Shown here in pieces: positions 7,869 to 15,279 of a stretch of 64,000 nt of DNA. The stretch spans positions 1 to 64,000 of the forward strand of contig DASTYT010000057.1 in NCBI GenBank assembly GCA_035764725.1. Reading direction: 5' to 3'. The DNA comes from Candidatus Methylomirabilota bacterium (GTDB lineage Bacteria; Methylomirabilota; Methylomirabilia; Rokubacteriales; CSP1-6). The notes beneath the pieces were generated by a model, which saw only the letters and a list, made by a program, of their open reading frames with translations, did not search any database and was not told where the DNA came from. How positions within the stretch are numbered: the stretch's first letter is position 1; each line of letters starts with the position of its first letter. The position numbers were made by a program, and so were the translations under genes.

Positions 7869-8857
7869 GACCCCCCCCTGAAGGTCAATCCGGGGAACGA
7901 ATCCACCGTGAACGTTACGAGCTGCCCCACGCGCACGCGACCTACGTCGGCCTCGTCGACGTTGGTGTCCACTTGCATCTTGGTTAGATCCTGGGCGATC
8001 TGGAACAATGTCGGAGCCTGCAGGCTGGCCGCCACCGTCTGGCCCACATCCACGTTGCGCGAGACCACGACGCCGTCCACGGGCGCCCTGATGATGGTGT
8101 GGTCCAGGTTGACCTGGGCTTGACGCAGGGCCGCCTCGTGCTGGCCGACCTGTGCCAGCGCGTTCTGGAGCTGGGCCTCGGCGACCTCCAGCTGGGCCTT
8201 GGCCGACTCCACCGCGGACGCCTGCGCCTGCTCCTGGGCAAGACTCGCCTCATGCTGTGCCACCGCCGAGTCGTAGGCAACCTGCGCGGCGTCGACGTCG
8301 GCCTGGGCGATCAGCCCGCTCCGCCCGAGCTCCTGCTGCCGGCCGAGATTCCGGAGACTGTCCGTCACGGCCACCAGGGCCTTGACGGTCTGGGCGTGGG
8401 CCGACGCGAGGGCTGCGCGACTGCTGTCCAGGTCCGCCCGGGTCTTCGCGAGCAGCGCTCGCTGGTTGAGCACCGTGGCCCGCGCGGCCGCCACCTCCGC
8501 TCGTGCCTGGTTCACCTGGGCATGGAAGATGTCGGGGTCAATCCGTGCGATCACCTGTCCCTTGGTGACCTGCGAATTGAAGTCGGCGTGGAGCTCTTTG
8601 ATCTGACCCGAGATCTGCGAGCCCACCTGCACGGTGATCACCGCGTTCAACGTGCCGGTGGCCGAGATGCTGGCGAGCAGCGGCCCCCGTGTTACGCGCG
8701 CCGTCTGATACGGCGCCGGCCGGCCCGGAAGGCGAAGATAGAGATACGTGCCGGCTCCGGCGGCCAGGAGAAGCGCAATCAGCGCCAGGAGCCAACGGAT
8801 CGGACGCTGGTTGAGCGCGACCGACGCAGCAATTGGCGCGGTTGCCGGCTTACTCAT
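7769..8857 (-). CDS. macA: Periplasmic adaptor subunit (MacA/HlyD type), N-terminal part, frameshifted
   Basis: Links the inner-membrane exporter to an outer-membrane channel. An N-terminal membrane anchor (about residues 22-42) is followed by the first half of the lipoyl domain (GQIKELHADFNSQVTKGQVIARI), a long alpha-helical coiled-coil hairpin (about 105-250), and the second lipoyl half (APVDGVVVSRNVDVGQTV). After FPGLTFRG the frame is lost at a G8 run on this strand, and about 35 unrelated residues follow before the stop. The ATG at 8857 sits inside the permease stop region (8-bp overlap), indicating translational coupling. Either a real frameshift, a slippery switch or a sequencing error. 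Confidence 0.85.
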   Translation of the reverse strand: MSKPATAPIAASVALNQRPIRWLLALIALLLAAGAGTYLYLRLPGRPAPYQTARVTRGPLLASISATGTLNAVITVQVGSQISGQIKELHADFNSQVTKGQVIARIDPDIFHAQVNQARAEVAAARATVLNQRALLAKTRADLDSSRAALASAHAQTVKALVAVTDSLRNLGRQQELGRSGLIAQADVDAAQVAYDSAVAQHEASLAQEQAQASAVESAKAQLEVAEAQLQNALAQVGQHEAALRQAQVNLDHTIIRAPVDGVVVSRNVDVGQTVAASLQAPTLFQIAQDLTKMQVDTNVDEADVGRVRVGQLVTFTVDSFPGLTFRGGSCRCGRRPRSSRTSSPTTSWCRPRTPSSGCCRE

Positions 8858-10082
8858 AGCGGAGTGCATCGATGGGCTTGAGCCGCGAGGCCTTGAGCGC
8901 CGGGTAGTAGCCGAAGAAGATCCCGACAGCGCACGCGGAGAGGAACGCGGGCAAGACGGCCGTGACCGAGACGAGCACGCGCCACTGGAACACCATGCCG
9001 ATTACATAGGAGCCGGCGATCCCCAGGCCGATCCCGATCAGCCCGCCGGCCAGGGAGACCAAGACGGCTTCCACCAGGAACTGCCTCAAGATGTCCCGGC
9101 GGCGGGCTCCCACCGCACGGCGCAGGCCGATCTCGCGCGTCCGCTCGGTCACCGAGACCATCATGATGTTCATGATCCCGATGCCGCCCACGACGAGGGA
9201 GACGGCGGCCACCGCGGCCAGGAGCAGACTCATGACCCGAGAGGCGGCCTCCTGGCTCGCCAGGATCTCCGACAGATTGCGCACCGCGAAATCGTCGTCC
9301 TGATTGGGCTGCAGATGGTGCCGCTGCCGCAGCAGCGTGCGGATCTGCGGCTCGGCCGCCTTCATGCGGTCGGCTTCGCGGACCTTGACCAGGATCGCGC
9401 CTACCGCCCGGGCATTGGCCTGGCTGATCCCCAGGATCTTCTTCTTGGCCGTCGAGAGGGGGACGATCACGGTATCGTCCTGATCGTCTCCCTGGGTGCT
9501 CTGCCCCTTCCGGGCCAGGACCCCGACGACGGTGACCGGCACCTTCTTGATGCGGATGGTCTGTCCAATCGGGTCGGTGCTGCCGAAGAGGTTCTCCTTC
9601 ACTGTCTCTCCGAGCAGGACGACCTTCGCGGCGGCATCCAGGTCTTCCTGCCTGAGAAGTCGTCCGGAGACCGCATCCCATCCGCGAGCCTGGAAGTAAT
9701 CCGGGGTCACCCCCTGGAGCGCGGTCGACCAGTTGGTGTTTCCAAAGACCGTCTGGACGCCGCCGCGCATCACCGGCGCCGCCACCTGCACGCTCGTCAC
9801 TTCGCGCTGGATCGCTCGCGCGTCGTCCTCAGTAATGGTGAGCTGGCTTCCGGCCCCGAGGCGGACGCCCCCCGCGGTGATGGACCCCGACAGCACGATG
9901 ATGAGATTCGACCCGAGGCTTCGGATCTGCTCGGACACGCGGGCTTGCGCGCCGGCTCCGATCGCCATCATGGTGACCACGGCGCCCACGCCGATGATCA
10001 CGCCGAGCGCGGTCAGCGCCGTCCTCAGCTTGTTGACTTGCAAGGCGCCGACCGCCATCTGCAGGCTCGGCCACGCTCTCAT
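8850..10082 (-). CDS. ABC exporter permease, MacB/FtsX family
   Basis: A 410-residue membrane subunit with a MacB-type periplasmic core domain (about 25-240) and an FtsX domain. One membrane helix is N-terminal (about 22-45) and three are C-terminal (about 280-400), the standard MacB topology. The motif RTREIGLRRAVGARRRDIL is conserved. The ATPase is a separate gene here, unlike fused E. coli MacB. ATG at 10082 overlaps the ATPase stop as ATGA. With the adaptor this forms a tripartite exporter for peptides, lipids or macrolide-like compounds; the substrate cannot be told. Confidence 0.9.
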   Translation of the reverse strand: MRAWPSLQMAVGALQVNKLRTALTALGVIIGVGAVVTMMAIGAGAQARVSEQIRSLGSNLIIVLSGSITAGGVRLGAGSQLTITEDDARAIQREVTSVQVAAPVMRGGVQTVFGNTNWSTALQGVTPDYFQARGWDAVSGRLLRQEDLDAAAKVVLLGETVKENLFGSTDPIGQTIRIKKVPVTVVGVLARKGQSTQGDDQDDTVIVPLSTAKKKILGISQANARAVGAILVKVREADRMKAAEPQIRTLLRQRHHLQPNQDDDFAVRNLSEILASQEAASRVMSLLLAAVAAVSLVVGGIGIMNIMMVSVTERTREIGLRRAVGARRRDILRQFLVEAVLVSLAGGLIGIGLGIAGSYVIGMVFQWRVLVSVTAVLPAFLSACAVGIFFGYYPALKASRLKPIDALRYE

Positions 10083-10819
10083 GCGGCCTTCCACGCCGGC
10101 ATCGCCTGAAGGTCGGCCCGCGCCTCCCGCCGATTGTGGACCGGTTCATCACCTATCAGCCGGCCATCACGGAACGTGAGGATGCGCTCGGCATACTGCG
10201 AGATGTCCGGCTCGTGCGTCACGACCACCATGGTCAAGCCACTGCGGTGAAGCTCCTGGAGGATCGCCATGATCCCGACGCTCGTGCGGGTGTCGAGGTT
10301 CCCGGTGGGCTCATCGGCCAGCAGCAGGATCGGGTCGTTCACGAGCGCGCGCGCGATGGCCACCCACTGCTGCTCGCCTCCGGAAAGCTGGGCGGGGCGA
10401 TGGTCTTCCCGCCCGGCGAGGCCGACCGCGCGGAGTCTGGCCTGGGCCTTCGCACGCCGCTCGGCGGCCGACACGTCGCTATAGAGCAGCGGGAGCTCGA
10501 CGTTAGCCTCCGCGCTGATCCGCCCCAGCAGGTTGAACTGCTGGAAGACGAAGCCGATGCGCCGGTTGCGGATCTTCGACAGCTCGTCGTCGTCCAGGCC
10601 CGACACGTCGCGCCCTTCAAGGAGATATCGGCCAGCGGTGGGCGTGTCGAGGCAACCGAGGATCGTCATGAAGGTCGACTTGCCCGAGCCCGACGGGCCC
10701 ATCACGGCCACCATCTCACCAGGCTGGATGGTCACCGACACCCCACGGAGCGCCTGGACCACGTGCGCGCCTAGCGAATAGTCCTTCACCAGATTCTCGG
10801 TTTCGATGAGCGGAGCCAT
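10079..10819 (-). CDS. ABC exporter ATPase, MacB/LolD type
   Basis: A 246-residue nucleotide-binding subunit. Walker A is GPSGSGKST, the Q-loop VFQQFNLL, Walker [14 protein letters not shown], and the switch His lies in VVTHEPD. The signature reads [15 protein letters not shown], with Trp where this family nearly always has Arg. ATG at 10819 begins [18 protein letters not shown] sigma-54-type promoter (10837-10852) lies immediately upstream, leaving a very short leader. First gene of the exporter operon. Confidence 0.92.
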   Translation of the reverse strand: MAPLIETENLVKDYSLGAHVVQALRGVSVTIQPGEMVAVMGPSGSGKSTFMTILGCLDTPTAGRYLLEGRDVSGLDDDELSKIRNRRIGFVFQQFNLLGRISAEANVELPLLYSDVSAAERRAKAQARLRAVGLAGREDHRPAQLSGGEQQWVAIARALVNDPILLLADEPTGNLDTRTSVGIMAILQELHRSGLTMVVVTHEPDISQYAERILTFRDGRLIGDEPVHNRREARADLQAMPAWKAA

Positions 10820-10836
10820 GCTCTTCTCTGGAGGAT

Positions 10837-10852
10837 TGCAAGCTGGTTGCCA
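10837..10852 (-). promoter_or_regulatory. Sigma-54 promoter for the MacAB-like exporter operon
   Basis: Minus strand TGGCAACCAGCTTGCA: a perfect -12 TTGCA, -24 TGGCAA with one mismatch, exact GG-N10-GC spacing. The inferred start near 10827 is only about 8 bases from the ATPase ATG at 10819, so the leader would be almost absent. The rest of the gap to pgk (10853-10995) holds no gene; GCCACACC (10849) and GGTGTGGC (about 10965) are complementary but far apart. Confidence 0.6.
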
Positions 10853-10995
10853 CACCGTAGAGGCGAGAAAAGTCCAGCTCGGACACGCGGTTCCACGATG
10901 GGCAGCGCGATCCGCAGCGCACGCTAGTGAGGTTCAATCGCCCCAGGTGTGGCCGACTGCCCCCCAGTAGCAACCGCATCACCACCGAGAACATC

Positions 10996-12198
10996 TCACA
11001 CGGATGTCGTTGTCCGCCCCACGTCGCTCAAGGCTGCCACGCCGGGCAGCGGCTGGCCCTCGAGGGCCTTGAGGAACGCGGCCCCGGCCAGCGAAAGATG
11101 GCCGAGCTTGTCGGCGACTCCGGCGCGCCGGACCGCAGCGACCGTATCGCCGCCCGCGGCCACGGTCAGGCCTCGCGCGCTGGCCACCGCTTTGGCCAGC
11201 TCCTCGGTGCCTGAGGCGAACGGCGCCTGCTCCACCACACCCATCGGCCCGTTCCACACGACGGTGCCCGTATCCTGCAGGGCCCGCTGAAAGCGTGTCA
11301 CCGTCGCGGGTCCGATATCGAAGCCGGACAGCGCCACGGGCATGTGTTCGGCGGGGACGGAATGCATCCAGTAGCGGTCTCCGGGGTGAACCGCCGCCAC
11401 GAAATCCTCTGGAAGGAGGACCTGGATCCCGCGGGCAGCTGCATCATCGAGGATCTCCTTGGCAGTGGGGACGAGGTCCCACTCAACCGGCGAGCGGCCG
11501 ACCTCGAGGCCGCGGGCCCTCAAGAACGTGAACGCCATCGCCCCGCCGATCAGCATTCGGTCCACCTGAGGCACCAGGTTCCGGACGATGCCGAGCTTGT
11601 CCGCCATCCTGGCTCCTCCCAGGATCAGAACGAGTGGTCGGCGGGGCTGTGCGAGGATGCGGTCGAGCACCACCAGCTCCCGCTGCATGAGGAGGCCGGC
11701 GGCCGCCGGGTGCAGGTACCGCGTGATCGCCACGACCGAGGCGTGCGTCCGGTGCGAGACCGAGAAGGCATCATTCACGTAGCAGTCGGCCAGCCGGGCC
11801 AGCGCCTGCGCGAATACGGAATCATTGGCTTCTTCCTCCACGTGGAATCGCAGGTTCTCGAGCAACAAGCACTGGCCCGGCTCGAGGGTCCGGGCCAGCT
11901 TCTCCGTGACGGGGCCGACGCAGTCCCGAGCCAGCGGCACCGGTTGCTCCAGCAGCTCCTGCAGGCGGAAGGCGACCGGCTTGAGCGAGTGCCGTGCCTC
12001 CCGGCCCTTGGGGCGCCCGAGATGCGATGCGAGCACGACGCTGGCACCGTTACGGAGGCAGCATTCGATGGTGGGCACGACGGCGCGGATGCGCGCGTCG
12101 TCGGTGATCTCATCTCCGGCGAGCGGGACGTTGAAATCCGCGCGGAGCAAGACACGTCGGCCTCGCAAGTCGACCTGGACGATCGTCAATTTCATCAT
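10996..12198 (-). CDS. pgk: Divergent phosphoglycerate kinase
   Basis: A 400-residue protein of normal PGK length, covering the 1,3-bisphosphoglycerate/ATP step of glycolysis. Substrate motifs DFNVP and SHLGRPKG are intact. The nucleotide site is altered: GGAK(V/I)xDK appears as GGARMADK (Arg197), the GGGD loop as AAGGDT (347-352), and the usual STGGGA as SLAGAA (369-374). It may therefore be a slow, regulatory or specialised paralogue. It sits at the end of a CBS/basic-protein/dodecin-remnant cluster behind a sigma-54 promoter, not with gap or tpi. MM at the N-terminus leaves 12198 or 12195 as start. Confidence 0.9.
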   Translation of the reverse strand: MMKLTIVQVDLRGRRVLLRADFNVPLAGDEITDDARIRAVVPTIECCLRNGASVVLASHLGRPKGREARHSLKPVAFRLQELLEQPVPLARDCVGPVTEKLARTLEPGQCLLLENLRFHVEEEANDSVFAQALARLADCYVNDAFSVSHRTHASVVAITRYLHPAAAGLLMQRELVVLDRILAQPRRPLVLILGGARMADKLGIVRNLVPQVDRMLIGGAMAFTFLRARGLEVGRSPVEWDLVPTAKEILDDAAARGIQVLLPEDFVAAVHPGDRYWMHSVPAEHMPVALSGFDIGPATVTRFQRALQDTGTVVWNGPMGVVEQAPFASGTEELAKAVASARGLTVAAGGDTVAAVRRAGVADKLGHLSLAGAAFLKALEGQPLPGVAALSDVGRTTTSV

Positions 12199-12216
12199 CG
12201 CGCACCCTGGTCTTAG

Positions 12217-12294
12217 TTACTTCTCCTCGACGAGGAAGGCCACCTTCACCGTCGCGCGGTACTCGGCGATCTTGTTGTCCTTCACGCCCGGCGT
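12217..12294 (-). pseudogene. Dodecin C-terminal remnant
   Basis: Reading VKDNKIAEYRATVKVAF then LVEEK and a TAA stop, this matches the last two beta-strands of dodecin, a small flavin-storage protein of about 65-70 residues. The N-terminal strand and helix are absent. Upstream in the same frame lies the TAG that ends the 70-codon basic ORF. It is therefore a truncated leftover, not a complete gene. Recognition is by eye from the conserved strand pattern. Confidence 0.6.
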
Positions 12295-12507
12295 CTATCC
12301 CTTCTTGATCTTGGGCTTGGTGGCTCCCCAAATGGCGCGCGGCCCTTCGGCAGCCTGGTGAATCGTCGTGTCCTTGCGAAAGGCAGCGTGGGCGGTCCTC
12401 TGTCGCCGACGTACGCGCGCCGGCAGCGCCCCCTGCTCTGACGGTCGGCCCGCCTTAGGGGACCGCGATGCCGGGATGGTCTTCTTGGTCGTGCGCTTTG
12501 CCTTCAT
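12295..12507 (-). CDS. Small basic protein, 70 aa (hypothetical)
   Basis: A Lys/Arg-rich small ORF starting MKAKRTTKKTIPASRS and ending KPKIKKG. GGAGG lies five bases before the ATG and the upstream CBS gene stops 15 bp earlier, which supports translation. Composition suggests nucleic-acid binding, but no family is recognised. Its TAG stop is directly followed, in frame, by the dodecin remnant, so it may be a gene formed by fusion onto a decayed dodecin. Confidence 0.4.
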   Translation of the reverse strand: MKAKRTTKKTIPASRSPKAGRPSEQGALPARVRRRQRTAHAAFRKDTTIHQAAEGPRAIWGATKPKIKKG

Positions 12508-12522
12508 GACATCCTCCGCTTC

Positions 12523-12834
12523 TCAGGCCTCGGCGCCCCACTTGCCGGGCCGTGAGATCACACCCTCGTCCAGCATCTGGACCACGGTCTTCAGGACGTC
12601 CCCGACCGCGAGGATTCCCGCGACTCGACCGTGCTCGACCACCGGCAACGCGCCGAGAGCGCGGCCTACGGTCATCGTCTGTCGGAAGGTGAGCACCGGC
12701 CGGGTCATGACGTCGCGCATGCGCACGACGCCTTCCGGCCAGGTGGGTTCCTCAAGCCCGCGGCGTGCTCGAGCCAGCCGCTTCGGGTTCCGCGTTCGTA
12801 TGTCGCGAGTGAGAGCTCGCTTCGGATGCCTCAT
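12523..12834 (-). CDS. Short single-CBS protein with internal deletion
   Basis: A 103-residue protein. A basic N-terminal extension (MRHPKRALTRDIRTRNPKRL) is followed by one CBS motif: MRDVMTRPVLTFRQTMTVGRA then LGALPVVEHGRVAGILAVGDVLK. Compared with normal CBS domains, about ten residues of the helix between these blocks (the LMxxxxV segment) are missing. AAGGAGG lies five bases before the ATG at 12834; longer N-terminal extensions have no such site. First gene of the cluster leading to pgk, with a sigma-54 promoter 25 bp upstream. Confidence 0.75.
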   Translation of the reverse strand: MRHPKRALTRDIRTRNPKRLARARRGLEEPTWPEGVVRMRDVMTRPVLTFRQTMTVGRALGALPVVEHGRVAGILAVGDVLKTVVQMLDEGVISRPGKWGAEA

Positions 12835-12858
12835 GAGCTCCTCCTTCTGCCGAGAACT

Positions 12859-12874
12859 TGCAACCGGCCTGCCA
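12859..12874 (-). promoter_or_regulatory. Sigma-54 promoter for the CBS-pgk cluster
   Basis: Minus strand TGGCAGGCCGGTTGCA: -24 TGGCAG (one mismatch), N5, a perfect TTGCA, GG-N10-GC exact. The predicted start is near 12848, 14 bases before the ATG at 12834, with AAGGAGG in between. Confidence 0.68.
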
Positions 12875-12912
12875 AGGCCCGCCCCCGCCTGACATTTGCG
12901 AAACACGGCAAT

Positions 12913-12974
12913 GCGTGGCCACGCCGAGCGGAGGCTCCGAGGCGCTCGCGCCCCATCTGGGGCGCGAGTGCCTC
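12913..12974. promoter_or_regulatory. Palindrome plus long inverted repeat between divergent sigma-54 promoters
   Basis: GCGTGGCCACGC (12913-12924) is a perfect 12-bp palindrome. GAGGC-g-CTCGCGCCCC (12939-12954) pairs with GGGGCGCGAG-t-GCCTC (12959-12974) around ATCT, fifteen pairs with one interruption. The left part, CTCCGAGGCG at 12935, repeats the block at 3875 in the other divergent sigma-54 region. A candidate enhancer for the NtrC-type activator; a transcription-terminating hairpin is less likely in a divergent promoter region. Confidence 0.5.
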
Positions 12975-13040
12975 CACCGGGCAGGGCTCGCCCCGATCCA
13001 TGGGCGTCGTTCGCCGCAGGTTTGCCAGGATTCGAGCGCG

Positions 13041-13056
13041 AGGCATGCGGCTTGCT
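13041..13056 (+). promoter_or_regulatory. Weak sigma-54-like promoter for the small membrane protein
   Basis: Plus strand AGGCATGCGGCTTGCT: GGCA core, N5 and a perfect TTGCT at the exact GG-N10-GC spacing, but two mismatches in the -24 box. The predicted start is near 13068, 48 bases before the ATG at 13116. Confidence 0.45.
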
Positions 13057-13115
13057 CCTCCATCCACAGGCCGGTGCACTCAGGCAGCTCGGACCGGCGA
13101 GGAGATGATCGAACA

Positions 13116-13418
13116 ATGGGCTATCGATTCACCCGGAGGTGGGGGCAGGCTTCCGTTCTCGTCGGTGCCGGCGTATTCCTGATCGCCCTGCTCCTGGCTT
13201 CGTGGCTCGCCCTTTCGAACGGCAATGAGTTCGAGCAGTTCTCCTCGGCCCTTCGCATCATGGCCTTCCTGGTCGTCAGCCTCGTCGGGCTGCTCGTGGG
13301 CGGCACCATGGTCGTGGCGGGGCAGCTCATCTGCGTGATGCTCGACCAGCGTGAGCTGCTGGCAAGGATCCACGAAGCTCTCACGAAGGGCGGCCGCGCA
13401 GGGATCACCGACCGCTGA
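13116..13418 (+). CDS. Small two-helix membrane protein, 100 aa
   Basis: A protein of unknown function. Two hydrophobic helices (about residues 15-35 and 48-72) are followed by a soluble tail, MLDQRELLARIHEALTKGG. Start is chosen at the ATG at 13116 with GAGGAG upstream; longer extensions have no ribosome site and run through the inverted-repeat region. The last 14 bp overlap the 3' end of the convergent GTPase gene. Confidence 0.65.
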   Translation: MGYRFTRRWGQASVLVGAGVFLIALLLASWLALSNGNEFEQFSSALRIMAFLVVSLVGLLVGGTMVVAGQLICVMLDQRELLARIHEALTKGGRAGITDR

Positions 13419-14745
13419 CGTTGCGCGCCAGGAACCCTTCGACGACAGACGCCAGCGTAGGCACGCCGGCGTCCGCGAACTCGTAGCGAGCCCGCACGAC
13501 CGGCGTCCGGAGGTGGATCAGCGCCGCCAGATCGAGCGGCGTGGCGGCCACCACCACGTCCGCGCCGGCCCGATCGATCGTCTCGCGCAGTGCCTCGAGC
13601 TGCTCGCGGTCGTAGCCGACCGCGGGCAACACCGGACCGATGTGCGGATATCGAGCGAAGAGCGCGCGGATGCTCGGTGGCGCGGACGCCCGTGGATCCA
13701 CGATCGCGCCAGCGCCGGCGGTGGTGGCCGCGACGTAGCCGGCGCCGTACGGCATGCCCCCGTGCGTAAGAGTCGGTCCATCCTCGACCACCAGGACTCG
13801 ACGGCCTCGTACGACCCCGGCGTCGTCGAGGCGCACCGGCGAGGCCGCCCGCACCACGATCGCCCGGTCGTTGATCGCGCGGACCTCCTCAACCACGGCC
13901 TGCGCGCCGGCCGCCGACGCGGCGTCGACCTTGTTGACGACGATCACGTCGGCCATGCGAAGCACCGCCTCGCCGGGGTGGTAACCGTCGGCCTGCCCTG
14001 GCCGGAGCGCGTCCGCCATCACGATGTGCAGGTCCGGCCGGAGGAAGGGGAAGTCGTTGTTGCCGCCATCCCACACGATCAGGTCGGCTTCCCGCTCGGC
14101 GCGCTCGACGATCGCCGCGTAGTCCACGCCGGCGAACACCACGTTCCCGGCGGCCAGGTGCGGCTCGTACTCCTCGCGCTCCTCGGCCGTGCATTGCGCC
14201 GCCTCGAGATCCTCCCGTCGCGCGAAGCGCTGCACGCGCTGGCGCTCCAGATCGCCGTAGGGCATCGGGTGGCGTAGCACCGCGACGCGGTGCCCTCGCG
14301 CGCGGAGCCATCCGCCCAGCCACCGAGCGACCTGCGACTTCCCGCAGCCGGTCCGGATGGCCGAGATCGCGATGACCGGCACCTGTGCGCGGAGCATCGT
14401 TCGCCGCGGGCCGAGCAGCGCGAAGTCCGCGCCGGCAGCCAGCGCCCGGGACGCCAGGTGCATGACGGTCGCATGGGAGACATCGCTATAGGCGAACACC
14501 ACTCGGTCCACCTGCTCGCGGCGGCAGATCGTCTCGAGCTCCGCTTCGTGCTCGATCGGGATGCCGTCCGGATATCGCGGACCAGCGAGCGCGGCGGGAT
14601 ACCGGCGATCGCTCAGCCGGGGAATCTGGGCCTGGGTGAACGCGACGACGTGGACATGCGGATCATCGCGATAGACCAGATTGAAGTTGTGGAAGTCGCG
14701 GCCGGCGGCGCCCAGGATCACGATACGGGTAGGCACACCGCTCAC
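13405..14745 (-). CDS. Predicted GTPase, cyclic 2,3-diphosphoglycerate synthetase-like
   Basis: A 446-residue protein of the COG2403/cPGS type. An N-terminal Rossmann-like part (VPTRIVILGAAGRDFHNFN) is followed by a P-loop TGCGKS near residue 132, WDGGNNDFPFLRPD, the base-specificity motif VNKVD, and a C-terminal region. In thermophilic archaea the founding member cyclises 2,3-diphosphoglycerate; bacterial homologues are mostly uncharacterised, so the substrate is uncertain. GTG at 14745 overlaps the CBS gene stop as GTGA; GTG at 14736 is an alternative. Confidence 0.82.
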   Translation of the reverse strand: MSGVPTRIVILGAAGRDFHNFNLVYRDDPHVHVVAFTQAQIPRLSDRRYPAALAGPRYPDGIPIEHEAELETICRREQVDRVVFAYSDVSHATVMHLASRALAAGADFALLGPRRTMLRAQVPVIAISAIRTGCGKSQVARWLGGWLRARGHRVAVLRHPMPYGDLERQRVQRFARREDLEAAQCTAEEREEYEPHLAAGNVVFAGVDYAAIVERAEREADLIVWDGGNNDFPFLRPDLHIVMADALRPGQADGYHPGEAVLRMADVIVVNKVDAASAAGAQAVVEEVRAINDRAIVVRAASPVRLDDAGVVRGRRVLVVEDGPTLTHGGMPYGAGYVAATTAGAGAIVDPRASAPPSIRALFARYPHIGPVLPAVGYDREQLEALRETIDRAGADVVVAATPLDLAALIHLRTPVVRARYEFADAGVPTLASVVEGFLARNVSGR

Positions 14746-15182
14746 CAGAGGAACGGGTTCGTCGCTTCGTCGACTTCGTGGCCTGCCCGGAGACCGGTGA
14801 ACACATCCCGCTCGGTCAAGATGCCCACGAGCCGCCCATCCACCACGACCGGCAGGCTTCCGATCCGTCGCTGGAACATCGTGAGGGCTGCCTGCACCAG
14901 GGTGGTCTCCGGATGAGTCGTCACGACCGACCACGTCATCACGTCGCGGACTCGCGGCGCCTTCACGCGTTGCGGCTCCCATCCGACCTGCTCCGCCAGC
15001 GCGGGCATGAACGCGGCATGTCGCAGATCACGGTCTGTCACGATGCCGAGCACCTGCCCCGCGGGACCGACCACCGGAAGATGGCGCACGACCTTGCTGC
15101 GCATCAGCTCGGCAGCCTCTCGCACCGGCGTGTCAAGTCCCACCACCGCTGGCTGCTTCGTCATCACATCGCCGACCTTCAT
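14742..15182 (-). CDS. Two-CBS-domain protein
   Basis: A 146-residue Bateman module: CBS1 residues 1-60 (MKVGDVMTKQPAVV...VLGIVTDRDLRH) and CBS2 75-135 (VRDVMTWSVVTTHPE...LVGILTERDVFTGL). GAGGAAG precedes the ATG at 15182; longer N-termini have no such site. It overlaps the downstream GTPase gene by 4 bp, so it probably senses a nucleotide for the same process. I found no -24/-12 promoter directly upstream; the AIR-synthase-like gene ends 97 bp before it on the same strand. Confidence 0.88.
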   Translation of the reverse strand: MKVGDVMTKQPAVVGLDTPVREAAELMRSKVVRHLPVVGPAGQVLGIVTDRDLRHAAFMPALAEQVGWEPQRVKAPRVRDVMTWSVVTTHPETTLVQAALTMFQRRIGSLPVVVDGRLVGILTERDVFTGLRAGHEVDEATNPFLW

Positions 15183-15279
15183 GGCTTCCTCAGGGAGGCT
15201 CCCGCTCTCATGGCCGCTCCTCCAGGCATTCCTGCACCTGCATTGTGAGACGGAAGATCCTCGTCTGCACACGATCTAA

